Assembly (NCBI GenBank): GCA_026874595.1
Contig: CM049313.1
Location: 26,472,008-26,536,007, forward strand
Direction of reading: 5' to 3'
From: Sipunculus nudus
Taxonomy: Eukaryota > Annelida > Sipuncula > Golfingiida > Sipunculidae
DNA: 64,000 nucleotides
Shown: positions 22,930-34,196 of the stretch, piece by piece
Numbering within the stretch: the stretch's first letter is position 1
Layout: each line of letters starts with the position of its first letter
Translations under genes and position numbers: made by a program
The notes under the pieces: model-generated
Seen by the model: the letters and a program-made list of their open reading frames with translations, nothing else
Told to the model about the DNA's origin: nothing
Database searches by the model: none

Positions 22930-23320
22930 TATTTCCACACTCATGGGTCATCTGAGCTATAGTCCTGGACCTTTGGGCGTCATCCATCTGTCAGTCTGGC
23001 TGGACATCCATTAATATGGCACATTTTGAAACCATTAGACTTTCAAATCCAAAATTCCATATACAGTTATATGTTCCCAAGTTCTCCTAACAAACCCAAA
23101 ACTACCGGTAGGTCACTGTGACTATGTTCCTTTGAGAAACCAAGGAAAAACCTCCTGGTTCCATTTTCCATTAAAACTCTATTGTAACACTGTAAGACTG
23201 CCTACTTTCTGCCTACTACCACTGGTGTTGTTTTGTTCACATTTGGCATAACTATACCATATATTACCTATATACATGTCAGAAATTAGATCAATATTGC
23301 GTAATTTGTTGGAGTTATGT
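22930..23320 (+). mobile_element. Family A fragment (5' half, end lost)
   Basis: GTCATCTGAGCTATAGTCC, then a degraded GTC-rich tract and GGCACATTTTGAAACC reproduce the start of family A without the first 20 bases. The copy ends abruptly at a SINE at 23321. Confidence 0.65.
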
Positions 23321-23490
23321 GGGGGTGGACTGTAGTGTAATGGTTATGGTGCGGGGCTCATGATTGATAGGTCTTGAGTCCGAATCCCTTTCAGACCACC
23401 ACTGTGCAGTACCCTTGGGCAAGGTCCAAACCACAAGTGTGCCTCTGTCCACCCAGTAAATACTGGCTAGGTTACCTGCAATGGACTATA
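23321..23490 (+). mobile_element. tRNA-derived SINE
   Basis: The head GGACTGTAGTGTAATGGTTA contains an RNA polymerase III A-box-like TAGTGTAATGG. A B-box-like GAGTCCGAATCCC follows about 40 bp later (23376-23388). The body then has CCCTTGGGCAAGGTCC, a phrase shared by CORE/Deu-type SINE bodies and L2-type tails. It sits between a family A fragment and a family C fragment in CEP120 intron 2. No clear poly(A) or target duplication was identified, so the right boundary is approximate. Confidence 0.7.
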
Positions 23491-23497
23491 TTGAACC

Positions 23498-23900
23498 ATC
23501 CAGGTGCAGGTTAAGAGTTCATTCTGTGCAGTAGCTGCAGAGAGCATTTCATTCTGGGACACAAGGGGTAAATGCCTTCCTCACTTAAGCACTCAAGAGA
23601 AGTTTTATTGGCCTGATATTTTGACCTGCCATGCATCTTTGATGGCTTTCTTGTTCACAAGACTGGTGGCGCCACATACAATGACTTTTGCACAGTGTAT
23701 GTGTCTTCTTATTTCTCAGGACGGATTTGATATATCAGCCTGAAATTGGGTATATTTATACATATTTGATAGCTTTGTTTTATACAAGACTTGTGGCGCC
23801 ACCTACACTAATTTTTGCACAGTGTATGTCACTGCATATTTCTCAGTAGGGGTTTGATATATCAGCCTAAAGTTGGGCATATGTATACATCTCGGATAGC
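23498..23900 (+). mobile_element. Family C fragment (3' core)
   Basis: The phrases GTGCAGGTTAAGAGTTCATT and TTTGCACAGTGTATGTG, plus degenerate GGTGGCGCCACA/C palindromes at about 23665 and 23788, align with 8500-8700 and 49150-49420. It stops where the A2 element begins at 23901. Confidence 0.65.
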
Positions 23901-25755
23901 TTTTTAGCTCAGCTGGCTGTAAAGTCATCTGAGCTATAGTTGTGGTCCTTTGTCCTTTGTCCAGCCGTTCCCCTATTAACAGGGCACGTTTTGAAACTGT
24001 TGGACCTATGAATCCATACGTTTGCATACAGTTTGATGTCCCCAAATCTCCTACCATACCGAAAATTGGGCCAGTAGGCCTTGGTTCCTTTGAGATATTA
24101 AGAAAAAACCTCCCGTTTTCCATTAAAACCCATTGTTACAATTTAAGATAGCATAATATCAAAACCACTGGTCTATTCTTGTTCATATTTAGTATTTGTA
24201 TTCTTCTATACATTTTCTATTAACATACCAAAAATTTGGTCAGTATTGAGTATTGTTTTGAAGTTATGGGCCCAAATATAATGCAATTTTTAAAAAATCA
24301 GGAAATATATTTATTTACTTAACATGAGAATTGCTGAAGCTGGAGACTTATTTCTGGGATATAACTTTATTTAATCAAGATTCAATTGTTTACCCAAAAT
24401 TAGATCTGAATTTTGCAAATGTTTTATGTTATTAGCATAAATAAAAAATTAATATCTTAAATTTTGTCCAACTTTGGCTACGGCACATTTTTTCCCTGTG
24501 AGCACTGTTGATTTAATTTTCAGAGCATATAAAAAAGGATTTAATCTTTTTAATTTTCGAAATTTCAAAGGAATTGATTGAAAAGGGAAGCTTTTATTCA
24601 AGTTTTCATACACCATGTCAAGTGTTGTTCACATCAGGCCCACCTAGTAGTACAGCCTTCACTTGTTTTATGTAACCCTCTACAGGCAGCTTGCCTTGGC
24701 TCAGCTTGGCCACTACCAGCAGGCTTCCCCTTTGCCCTGCACTCCCCCCCCCCAGCTGGTGCATAAACTAGTTGAATGTTATAATTTTCTGTATTTGATT
24801 CATGTAGGCTATGCTACATTTTAGATTTTGTATTGTACCACCAGGGTTACAATGATTAAAGTGCACATTTAATCTTGTCCACAAAGGGATTTACTGCTAT
24901 ATGAAAGTATGGATGTTCATCAGATAAGTAATTCTTTACTTCAGAAGAGTAAAACTTCACCAGGTGTGAAATTGACTATTAATTCCAGTAAATAATTAAA
25001 GCTGAGATAGATATTAGCACAATGATGTTGTTTGCCCTCATTCAACCTACAGTGTGTATACTTTGTTTGAAAAGATGGTTTTATTTTATCAAATTTACTG
25101 AATCTTTAATATCGGTGAATAAAATTAAGCATGTACTGAAAATGCCAATGTTTAAAACTTTTTATTAATGATTCAAGGAATAATCTTGAAGATGCATGGT
25201 TGTGGCATTATTTTCTTTTAAATTCAGTTTAAACATTTGTGATTTAAAAATAATAAAATATATGTGTATGCATAATATGACCCAATATGAGCTACATTCT
25301 GGATAAATTATGATTGCAACTTAGAATTCTGATATTTTAACTTATATTTTCAGTTTTTTTCATTACAAATTTATAAAACTTGTAAATAAAAAAAAATGAA
25401 TCTGATAAAAAACTATTAATAGAAAAAGTGGATATGCTAAAGAAATGGGCTTAAATATAAAATTAAATGCATTAGTCCATTCTCTCCACTTGCCTGTCCA
25501 TCTGTAATTTTTTCATATGCATCACAGTATCTCAAAACTGTTACTGTTTTTCTTCATGACAGTCTTGTCAGAGTATTAGTTTTGCAATCATATATTTAGA
25601 TCTTTATTATAACCAAGTAGGAGGGCCTCTTTCCTCTTAGCTTCTCATATGCTTGTATATATGAAAAAACATTACAATAGAATATTTTGCATAATTTGCA
25701 TTTGCAAAAATTTCAAACATCAGCTGAGCGCCATGACCCATGGGTCCCTTGTTTG
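23901..25755 (+). mobile_element. Family A2-type element, complete (about 1.85 kb)
   Basis: The left end TTTTTAGCTCAGCTGGCTG with hairpin and CTATAG is followed by a GTCC-poor tract and AACAGGGCACGTTTTGAAAC. The right end is CAGCTGAGCGCCATGACCCA followed by GGGTCCCTTGTT. The copy at 60803 shares its whole left 1.45 kb. It is non-coding. Confidence 0.78.
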
Positions 25756-26329
25756 TTGAAGTTATAAGCCCAAACATAATGAAGACTATAACTGCAGTTT
25801 ACATTAGGCAAGGTCACTGCACAGGTTATGTGGCCGGATGACAAAAGCCCACCCAGACAAAAGCCCTACCCCTAAAAATGCAGACTAGGACAAAAGCCCA
25901 CCCTTGACTAAAATATAAAATTAAATCATTTTTATGCCACCTGTAACTTATTTGGGGGAGCTGATCCAGGTCAGCCAGCTATCAGCAGTGCAGCAAGTAA
26001 CTACAGACTTGTCAGGTTACAGTAACTCATAGTCTGTCAGATACAGGCTAAGAATACTCAGCAGATGGAAAGTCAGCTTCTAACTGTTATTATATTTAAT
26101 TACTGTATAATATTTTGCTGTTCATATTTGATCTGTTATGTATTGTGTTCCTTTTAAGTGCAATGTGACTTTAGTTCATGGTCACATCAGTATATACAAG
26201 CTTGTCAGGTTCACTAAATGTTTATCTTTAAGTTTCAGGAATATTGACTCAGCTGTAATATCACTCAGACATATTTGTCAAAGTATTGTCCTTTGTCTGT
26301 GTAGATAAGAGTCTTTTGTATTTTTATAG
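25756..26329 (+). other. CEP120 intron 2 end
   Basis: A small repeat of the phrase GACAAAAGCCC lies at 25849-25906 (three copies). Otherwise there is nothing beyond the acceptor of the exon at 26330. Confidence 0.5.
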
Positions 26330-26419
26330 GTCCAGTGTTATGCAGTTGACACACAGAGTACAGCAAAAGAAGCTGTGGGCTATGTGATATTGGATCTGCG
26401 TTCTGCCCAATCACAACAG
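26330..26419 (+). CDS. CEP120: CEP120 exon (about human residues 77-106), end of first C2 domain
   Basis: This 90-nt, 30-codon exon has phase 0 at both ends. The acceptor is TTTTTATAG at 26321-26329 and the donor is CAG|GTGATG at 26420. The peptide VQCYAVDTQSTAKEAVGYV followed by ILDLRSAQ matches the human segment LQCFALDP...TIGYIVLDLRTAQ, a beta-strand pair of the C2A fold. The donor GTGATG is weaker than the GTRAGT consensus. It is also the first base pairs of a 47-bp minisatellite that fills most of the following intron, so decoy donors occur downstream. Exon identity is nearly certain; use of exactly this donor is inferred from phase and alignment. Confidence 0.94.
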
Positions 26420-27110
26420 GTGATGTCTCACACCAGTGACCACTCAGTTTATACCATGTAAAATATGTCTCACATCAGTGATCACTCAGTGTTATACCAT
26501 GTAAAATATGATGTCTTGCACCAGTGATCACTCAGTTTTATACCATGTAAAATATGATGTCTGACACCAGTGACCACTCAGTTTTATACCATGTAAAATA
26601 TGATGTCTGACACCAGTGATCACTCAGTGTTATACCATGTAAAATGTGATGTCTGACACCAGTGATCACTCAGTGTTATACCATGTAAAATATGATGTCT
26701 TGCACCAGTGATCACTCAGTTTTATACCATGTAAAATATGATGTCTGACACCAGTGATCACTCAGTTTTATACCATGTAAAATATGATGTCTGACACCAG
26801 TGATCAATCAGTGTTATACCATGTAAAAATATGATGTCTGACACCAGTGATCACTCAGTGTTATACCATGTAAAAATATGATGTCTGACACCAGTGATCA
26901 CTCAGTTTTATACCATGTAAAATATGATGTCTCACACCAGTGACCACTCAGTTTTATACCATGTAAAATATGATGTCTCACACCAGTGATCACTCAGTTT
27001 TATACCATGTAAAATGTGATGTCTGACACCAGTGGTCACCAACAACACCAACTTTTTTACCATGTAAAATTTGATGTCTCATATCAGTGATCAAGGGTAA
27101 ATATAATGAA
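26420..27110 (+). repeat. Minisatellite, about 14 units of ~47 bp, starting at a splice donor
   Basis: Units read TGATGTCTGACACCAGTGAT, then CACTCAGTGTTATACCATG, then TAAAATA. They vary mainly at TCTCAC/TCTGAC/TCTTGC and GTTTT/GTGTT. Most contain the 10-bp palindrome AGTGATCACT. The first unit starts at the exon's GT donor and the last two units are degraded (27020-27110). It makes up most of the 856-bp intron. Confidence 0.92.
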
Positions 27111-27275
27111 TTAAGTCTGAAAGTATAGTTGACAAGAGAGATTGAAAGAGGCTTTTCCATTGTCATTTATAGCTGTCATTAAAATACCTATCTGTATCTG
27201 TTGTCACAGGGTTTGGGTCTTGCCTTGTTGTGGTACATTGTTACTGATGATATTCAGTATCTCCTATTTTACCAG
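27111..27275 (+). other. Short non-repetitive intron end
   Basis: This unique sequence leads to the acceptor TTTTACCAG at 27267-27275. No branch point can be fixed by eye. Confidence 0.5.
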
Positions 27276-27417
27276 GCTGGCAAGTGGTATCCACTCCTCC
27301 ATTCAAAGTACAGCAAATCTAAACCTGGGGTGAAGCTGAACATTTATATAGATGCTGACAAAGGAGCAGAGCAGCCCAGCTTCAAGGCAGCAGGGGCTCC
27401 TGTTAGACCAGCACCAG
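27276..27417 (+). CDS. CEP120: CEP120 exon (about human residues 108-151)
   Basis: The acceptor is TTTTACCAG at 27267-27275 and the donor is CACCAG|GTGAGA at 27418. The exon is 142 nt: 47 codons plus one base, leaving phase 1, which fits the next exon. The peptide starts AGKWYPLLHSKYSKSKPG and later has SFKAAGAPVRPAP. These match the human KWYQLLSNKYTKFK and SFKAKGAPPRD segments that close the C2A domain and begin the linker to DUF3668. The preceding intron is only about 856 bp, the shortest in the window, and is mostly minisatellite. Confidence 0.94.
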
Positions 27418-29293
27418 GTGAGAGACATCACAGTCATGTTGGTCAGACCAAGAAGTTTTAAAAGAAGGAGTGCTTACACGGACGAAGATTGTTGGCCAAG
27501 CTGTCCCCCGAATTTTATTGCCCTATGCAATTGTCCCGGCTGTATTCAGTTATTAGCTCAGCTGACTATAAGTCATCTAAGCTATAGTCGCGGTCCATTG
27601 TCCGTCAGCTGTCCATCCGTCCATCCGTTAAACTGGTACATTTTAAAACAGTTGGACCTATGAATCTGAAATTTGGCATACCTTTAGATGTCCCCAAAAT
27701 CTCCTACCATACTGAAAATTGGATCACTAGGACTTGGTTCCTTCGAATTATTAAGGGAAAAACCTCCGTTTTCCATTTAAAACCCATTGTTACACTTCAA
27801 GACTGCCTAATATCAAAACCACTGACCTGATACTTATCATTTTCTAAATATTAATTCCTCTATATATTTCCTATGTACATACCAGAAATTAGTTCAATAT
27901 TTTTTATAAATTCTTGAAGTAACAGGCCCAAACATATTCAGGAAATATTTTTACTTCCTTAACTTGAGAATTGCTGAAGCTAGAGACTTTCTTTCAGGTA
28001 TATAACTATATTTAATCAAGATTAAATTGTATACCCAAAATTAGAAAAAATTAGAAATTGATTTTTTTAAATTTTATAAGTTAATAGCATAAATATTAAA
28101 TCAGTACGTTAAATTTTGCCCAGATTTGACCATGGCACATTTTTTTCCTGTAACTGCTTTAAATTTAATTTTCACAGCATGTTACCATAAGCATTTCACC
28201 TGTTAACATCTGAAATTTTAAACTAGTTGATCAAAAACTGTAGATTTTATTCAAGTTTTCAAGCACCATGTAGAGTATTGTTTAGATCAAGCAAGTGTTA
28301 TGCAGTTTGCTAGAGCTAAGCTCCCCAGCTTCCCAGGCTGGCTCTCAGCTCCCAAAATTTGGCATACAGTTAGATGTCCCCCAAACCCCCTACAAGACCA
28401 AAAGTTTGGTCACTAGAAATTCATTCCTTCGAGGTATAAAGAAAAAACTTCAATTTTCAATTAAAAAACTCACTGTTACACTTCAAGACCGCCTAATATC
28501 AAAACCACTGATCTGACTTTGATCATATATAATATACATAATATGTTTTATTCTATTCTTACTCTATGCACATGCCAGAAATGATGACAGTATTGCGAAA
28601 TTGTTTTAAGTTCTGGGCCCGAACATAATGCACTTTGTAAAAAAAGCAAGAAATACATTTACTCCCTTAACATCAGAATTGCTGAAGCTAGAGATTCAAT
28701 TGTATATCCAAAATTTTTCTGCATTTTTCAAATTTTATAAGTTATTAGAAAAATATAATATCATTATCTAAAATTTTGCCTAAATATGAATATGGCATGT
28801 TTTTTTCCTGTAAGCACTGTTGATATAATTTTCATATCATTCAGACAAAAGGATTTCAGCTTGTTAGTTTTGAAAGTTGAAAAATTGGCCAAAAACTGTA
28901 GCTTTTATTAAAGTTTTTATGAGACCATGTCAGACCCAGGTTCCACCAAGCCCCTCTTCAGTCACCTGTATGTCCTGTAGTTGACCTTTCAGGCCAATTA
29001 TGCACGCTTGAGGCGGGGCATATACTGGTCAGCCTGGCAGCTTATGGCTTGCCTCATTTGATTCAGGTGTCTGACCCAGTTCATCTATTAGTTGTTTAGA
29101 CCAACAGCATAACAATAAACAATAAATAAATAAATTTTAATTGGTCTATAATAACAACTTAAAAAAAATCAGTAGAAAAGGAATTTGATAGTTGATGAGT
29201 AACAGGGAATTACCTTGCAATTACTGATGTTTTATAGATTTTGTATGGATATATGAAAATGTTTTCCAAATAACACCATTGAGTCACCAATGG

Positions 29294-29732
29294 TATTTTT
29301 AGCGAACCTGTGAGCTTATGCGATGGTGTGGCATCATCCATCGTTTGTACGTTAACCCATACTGTCTTGAAAAAGGCAAGAGTTAGCATCACAAAATTTT
29401 ATGCACAAAATTAGTCATCTAAAAAACTCTATCAGATTTTGCTTATTTTTTGGCTAACTGCATTTCTTAGATTTTATAGGGAAAAGCAAAAAAAGCTTTA
29501 AAGATCTTCTTCTCCGAAACTGTTCTGCCAAATTGTCCAATATTTCACAGAAATGATTCTTTGAACAATCTTTCTCAAGTTTGTTCGAATGGTTTAAGTT
29601 CAATGATTTTGGCTTAGTTACAGGCAGTTGAACTTAGTCATCTGTCAATAAAAGCATACTAAAATTACAGTCTCAGAAACGGCTTGAGCTATCATCACCA
29701 AATTTTATGCCAAAGTTGGTCACATGAGTCAT
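29294..29732 (+). mobile_element. Family C 5' fragment nested in family A
   Basis: It begins TTTTTAGCGAACCTGTGAGC at the T-run of the host element (ATGGTATTTTT) and continues with GCTTATGCGATGGTGTGGC and CTTCTTCTCCGAAACTGTTC, colinear with 36556-36995. It stops at GAGTCATATC before a run of T. Confidence 0.75.
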
Positions 29733-29920
29733 ATCTTTTTTTTTTTTTTATTATACAAATAAACATATACAAAACTATGACAAAATACATATACAGGGAA
29801 CAAATAACAAACATAACACAGTGTTACACATACACAAGTTAGAGCATGTTCATATGTATGAACTTATGTAAATATACTTCATTAGAGTTGATTAGTTTAA
29901 AATCAAATCAAAGTTACAAT
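29733..29920 (-). mobile_element. Retroposon 3' tail (T-run led), nested
   Basis: A run of 13 T followed by ATTATACAAATAAACATATA and similar A-rich sequence looks like a minus-strand poly(A) retroposon end. No coding part was recognised, so it could also be a simple AT-rich filler. Confidence 0.35.
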
Positions 29921-30591
29921 ATTTTTAATATAAATAAAAGCCATAAAACCAGGTACTTATGATCATTATTTAAATTTGTGAATTTTGTTTATTCTGGATT
30001 CTCAGCATCATTGTTTGGCTAAAACTGAATAAATACTAGACATGGTGCCAATGCTTTGCAAATGTAATTGAATACGAATATGAATATGTACTGCATTAAA
30101 AAAATTTTTTGCATAAGAATGGGAATTCAGGTAAAAATGAAAGTATTTGAATACCAGTACAGATACTTTCAAAATGTATTCATGAATGCATTCATGAATA
30201 TATTCTATAATATTATTTTAATAATCATTTCAGTTATATTTTATTTTAAAAAATCATATTATTTTTTTTTAAATAAAAATTATATTGGCACAATATTTGT
30301 TGTTAAATTTTAATAAATAGTTAAACTCTTTTATTATATGTGCTGCTTATAAGTTATATGGCCAAGTCAAAATCTGTGTGACAATAGCACTCCATTTGTT
30401 AATAAAATAAATGAAATCAATCCTTTTCCCTGTCTTCAGAGATACTATCAAAAGCATACATAAGCTAAACACCAACAACTCATAATGAAGCTTATATTTA
30501 TTACCACACAAAACCAGCATGTGCCTCATTCCAAAATCATATATTTTATCATATATAACAGCTGAGCGCCGTGACCCATGGGTCCCTTGTT

Positions 30592-30950
30592 AATACCCCC
30601 TTGCTTGCCACTTGACAGTACTGTGAACATTTCAAGTAAAAACCAATGGACAAATTTCTTTCATATTATGCATATATACATAGGTTATGGGATCGGGTAT
30701 ATTTTCATTGGGATCATAAAATCTCCTATGAGAGGTGCCTTGACCTTGAAAATTCCCATATTTGGCGAAAAATATTGTTTCTCAGGTTGATAGATGGAAG
30801 AAACCATGGTCACTTGCCAAGTGTCAGTATATGCTGGTGAAGATGGGGGGCCTATTCTTAAGGGGGGGGGGGGATTAATTGTCTGGGGATATTATGGCAC
30901 CACACAAGAAATTCTAGTTTTTTCCTGCCTCAGCAGAACATTTAACACTG
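30592..30950. other. Unclassified intronic sequence
   Basis: A G-run lies at 30863-30872. No gene or element end was recognised. Confidence 0.35.
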
Positions 30951-31668
30951 TAATAATAATAATAATAATATATAGTATTTATATAGCGCCAAAATCTCCG
31001 ATGGTCGGACTCACAGCGCAATTCACACACACACGCAAAGGCCGATAGGTTAATATTTTTTCACTCAAATATGATGGAAGTGAGTCATCAAAATGGCGGT
31101 AAACAAAAACAGCAATTTTGTATTGTATACAGTACTTGACAGGAAGCCAATGGAGCTGTTTGAGCAGCGGGGTGACGTGGTCGGCCTTACACTTCTTAAG
31201 AATGAGACGGGCCGCATTATTCTGGACTATCTGTAGCCGCGAGACTTGCTCTGCAGGTAACCCAGCAAGAACTGAATTACAATAATCCAGGCGAGATATT
31301 ACTGTGGCGCAAATGAGCCGACAGCACGCATTAATAGAGAGGAAACGCGGGATTGAAGCTATACAGCAGAGCTCGAGAAAGGCCGCACGACATATACTAC
31401 TAATATAATCATGCATTGAAAGATTACGATCAATCTTAACACCTAGATACTTCACTGTATTTTGAAATGGAACAGTGCAGCCCCCAAAGCTAATAGACTC
31501 ACTGTCAGTCATCCTTAGAAGGGGTTTGGATCTGACAGGCATAATTTCAGTCTTGTCAGTATTCAATTTAAGTTTGTTGCTGGTCATCCATGATAGTATA
31601 TCCTCGATACAAGCTTGTATGCTTAACTGGACAGAGCTGAACTCACCTGGTTTACTACTTTTTGACAT
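30951..31668 (-). pseudogene. 5'-truncated CR1/L2-like LINE, reverse-transcriptase C-terminal part
   Basis: The minus strand is open for 229 codons without frameshift. It contains SNKLKLNTDKTEIMPV, VKYLGVKIDRNLSM, SRLDYCNSVLAGLP, LQIVQNNAARLILKK, HWLPVKYCIQYKIAVFVYRH and LPSYLSEK. This order (NxKT, YLGV, SRLDYCNSLL, LQxxQNxAAR, LHWLPV) is the C-terminal part of CR1/L2-clade reverse transcriptases. The catalytic F/YxDD segment and the endonuclease are absent. The 3' tail is a TTA microsatellite (30951-30970 on the plus strand), the usual short-repeat tail of these elements. It is the youngest-looking LINE in the window. Confidence 0.88.
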
Positions 31669-31999
31669 TCAGTGTCTGTCTTTCTGTCTCTCGTATGTTT
31701 TATGGTTATTTTTGATACTACAAATTATGATTTATTTTTAATAATTGAAAAATAACTTGATGTGATAAAAATTGGGATCCAATACAAACAACATCACATG
31801 TATTTGAAACTAAGAGAAAGGAGACTATACATGAATGACAGACTTATTACTGATATAACTAAATGGCTGTAGCATTTTGATTTATAGTTGAATAATATAA
31901 TAAAAAAAAACTGTAAACCTTTCTGTATGCCAGGAGTTGATAAATTTCTGTCATAGTCAAATTCAGCTGAGCTCCATGACCCATAGGTCCCTTGTTTAT
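31669..31999 (+). mobile_element. Family A2-like 3' part
   Basis: It contains GGGATCCAATACAAACAAC and ends CAGCTGAGCTCCATGACCCA followed by TAGGTCCCTTGTT at 31964-31997. The left end is not recognised; it may have been split by the LINE insertion at 30951-31668. Confidence 0.55.
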
Positions 32000-32610
32000 T
32001 AATTATGGTTTATCTGACTGCATGATTTCAGAAATGCATTTAGGCCGCAGTTGTTTAAATCAAGAGGTCCTCTCTGAATGTGACTGCTGGTCAATCGGGA
32101 CCGTCTTCACTCATTGTTTATGGCTGACGTCAACAACAGCAGAGTGGTGAATGGTCGGCTGTAGTTGGTCGGATTATTTTTGTTTAAAATCCAACCCGGC
32201 ATCTGTCCATCATGTCACTCGTTTTCCTGGAAGGGCATGCAGCACCTGGCTCTCCTCCACTGGGCCAAAAATAAGGGCCACCTGCCGCCACCCAACTGTG
32301 TAGGTCACTTGTATCGCATTTTATCCGCTGACCTAAGCTTGAATAGTTGAACAGAAATTCCCATTCATACTCACTTGAATCTGAAATCCCTAACCATTTC
32401 CTGTACCAAGTATGGAAAATCTGACCACTTAATATCATGAAATAATGTCATGGAATTGATGCCAGTTCAAACATAACGTCATGTAAAATAATAACAAGGT
32501 GATCTCTATTTACAGAATGTAACTGTTACTTGTTCAATCACTGTACATTTTGTGTGTTTCTGCACCTCTGCCCCATAAGGGATAGCAGGCACTATAATCT
32601 TTTTAACAGT
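32000..32610. other. Non-repetitive intronic segment
   Basis: A GC-richer stretch at 32040-32340 has short open frames on both strands, but none matches a protein I know and none fits as a CEP120 exon. The remainder is unremarkable. Confidence 0.35.
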
Positions 32611-32612
32611 TC

Positions 32613-32760
32613 TTTTTAGCTTAGCTGACTATAAGTCATCTGAGCGATAGTCATGGTCCATTGTCCGTCGTCCGGCCGTCCGTTAACAGGGCACATTTTG
32701 AAACTGTTGGACCTACGAATCTGAAATTCAGCATACACTTAGATGTTCCCAAAATAATTT
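32613..32760 (+). mobile_element. Family A 5' fragment
   Basis: TTTTTAGCTTAGCTGACTAT, a hairpin with CTGAGCGATAG, GTCCGTCGTCCGGCC and ACAGGGCACATTTTGAAAC mark the first ~140 bp of a family A/A2 element. It then breaks off. Confidence 0.7.
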
Positions 32761-32769
32761 ATATATATT

Positions 32770-33480
32770 ATGAATTATTTTTTTCTAGTCAGCTATCATG
32801 GGAATCTACAAATGAATGAACAAAGCTATCCAAGACAGATAAACATGCCAAAATTTCAGGCTTAACATCCATCCCACTCATCAGATATGAGCAATAATTA
32901 CCCAAAGCAAATAGATGGATGGACACCACCCAAAGAGAACTGCAGGTGGTGCCACCAGTCTTCAATACAAGATGGAGGTATCAAAGATCTATGGACATGC
33001 ACAATTTCAGGCCAATATGGCAAATCACTTCTGAGAAAAGGGCATTTATTTATTCTGTGAAAATCGAAAGGTTGGTGGCACCACCTGTCTGGTCTATGAA
33101 AAAAACTATCCAAGATGTGTGGACATGCCAAATTTCAGAACAATACACTGAACAACTCCTGAGATAGGACCAATTTTCACCTAAATCAAATGTACAGTTG
33201 GACGCCATACGAAAACAATGGCAGATCGTGCCACCAGTCTTGAATACATTATGGAGGTATCCAAGATTTTATGGACATGCACAATTTCAAGCCAATATGG
33301 TGGATCACTCTTGTGAAAAGGGGATTCATTTATACTATTAAAACAGTAAGGTAGGTGGCGCAACCTGTCTGGTTGATGAGAAAAATCTCCAAGATGGATG
33401 TACATGCCAAATTTCAGACCAACACATTGAACAACCCATGAGATATGAGCAATTGTGACATCAAAACAAAACCATCTTGT
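32770..33480 (+). repeat. Tandem repeat block with degenerate GGTGGCGCCACC motifs
   Basis: Units of about 290 bp share TGGACATGCACAATTTCA, GCCAATATGG and GGTGGCACCACCTGTCTGG. Palindrome variants lie at about 32945, 33073, 33228 and 33355, about 128, 155 and 127 bp apart, the same alternation as in the HPE at 58646. The block ends about 100 bp before the CEP120 exon at 33584. Confidence 0.6.
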
Positions 33481-33583
33481 CTACAAAAGCAGCTTTTAAT
33501 CTGGACAGGCCTTATAATTCATGAATACGCCATGACCATTTTGTTAAATTTATGGTTATGCTGTATGGTTTTGTGATTTTCAG

Positions 33584-33741
33584 TGTTGGTGTCGGGCCCA
33601 GGCCTTCCAGGGATAGACCCCAGGGACCTTAGACCAGTGTTGAATGAACCTGATGGTTTCTACCAGATTGGTCCCGAGGATTCCTGCAGTGATTCGTTCA
33701 TCTTATCTGTCACCATAGGTTATGCAGTGAATTTACCCAAT
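33584..33741 (+). CDS. CEP120: CEP120 exon (about human residues 152-205), DUF3668 start
   Basis: The acceptor is GTGATTTTCAG at 33573-33583 and the donor is AAT|GTAAGT at 33742. The exon is 158 nt: TG completes a split Val codon, then 52 codons end in phase 0. Matches to human CEP120 include GIDPRDLRPVLNE, GFYQIGPEDSCSDSFI and LSVTIGYAVNL. The Ala in the GYAV segment aligns with human Ala199, the residue reported as Ala199Pro in Jeune-type ciliopathy, so the wild-type residue is conserved here. That residue number comes from memory. The flanking introns are about 6.2 kb and 11.1 kb, both packed with nested elements. Confidence 0.95.
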
Positions 33742-34196
33742 GTAAGTGGTCAGTACCGACACAAGGGGAGCTAATCTTTGCCCTGAATAGATAAACATGT
33801 GTGCAAAATGCAGAACTTTAATACATATACCAGTATTTGTAAATATGTCTCATTACATTGAGTTGATATGGCTACACAGACTAATAAAGTTAAGATTAGC
33901 TTGGTGATGGTCAGCTTCCTCTCAGGTGTACATGCAGGTTGTTACTAAAACGCGTGCATGCAGATTTCCACACCTTACGAACAAGCTAAAACATTTGCCT
34001 TCCTTGGTGAACATGTAACTTCCAAAAATCAACCTAAATATTATGGTTTTTTTTTTCTGAATCTCATGGTCAAATACATGATGACAGTAATTCAACTACA
34101 ACCCCAGTGGTTTGGCTGACATCGAGATGTGTGTCTGCATGGATCCTGTACTATAACAAAATACCTCTGAAGCATAGTTTAATTTGTCATCTGTGA
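33742..34196. other. CEP120 intron sequence, nothing recognised
   Basis: Apart from the GTAAGT donor at 33742, no feature is visible. Confidence 0.4.

Larger units (their letters stand above)
27551..30591 (+). mobile_element. Family A element with nested insertions
   Basis: It starts TATTAGCTCAGCTGACTATA with the usual hairpin closed by TATAG and ends CAGCTGAGC...GACCCATGGGTC...CCTTGTT at 30559-30591. The body is colinear with 4142-6802. It is interrupted at about 29294-29920 by a family C fragment and a T-run-led retroposon tail, after which family A resumes at TTTTTAATATAAATAAAAGC. It lies in CEP120 intron 4, counting the exon at 20144 as exon 2. Confidence 0.82.

Noticed and set aside
26420-27110. 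CRISPR-like array
   Set aside because: Units are continuous tandem repeats without unique spacers, in a eukaryotic intron.
30794-31048. Frame with Ile-rich tail near 30950
   Set aside because: It reads through the (AAT)n microsatellite that is the 3' tail of the minus-strand LINE.
32040-32350. Possible extra exon with HLALLHWAKNKGHLPP
   Set aside because: No homology to the CEP120 segment expected there, no paired splice sites in phase, and the flanking exons already join without a gap.
32898-33405. Overlapping open frames on both strands sharing short motifs
   Set aside because: They follow from the tandem repeat unit (which gives similar peptides on either strand) and carry no domain signature.
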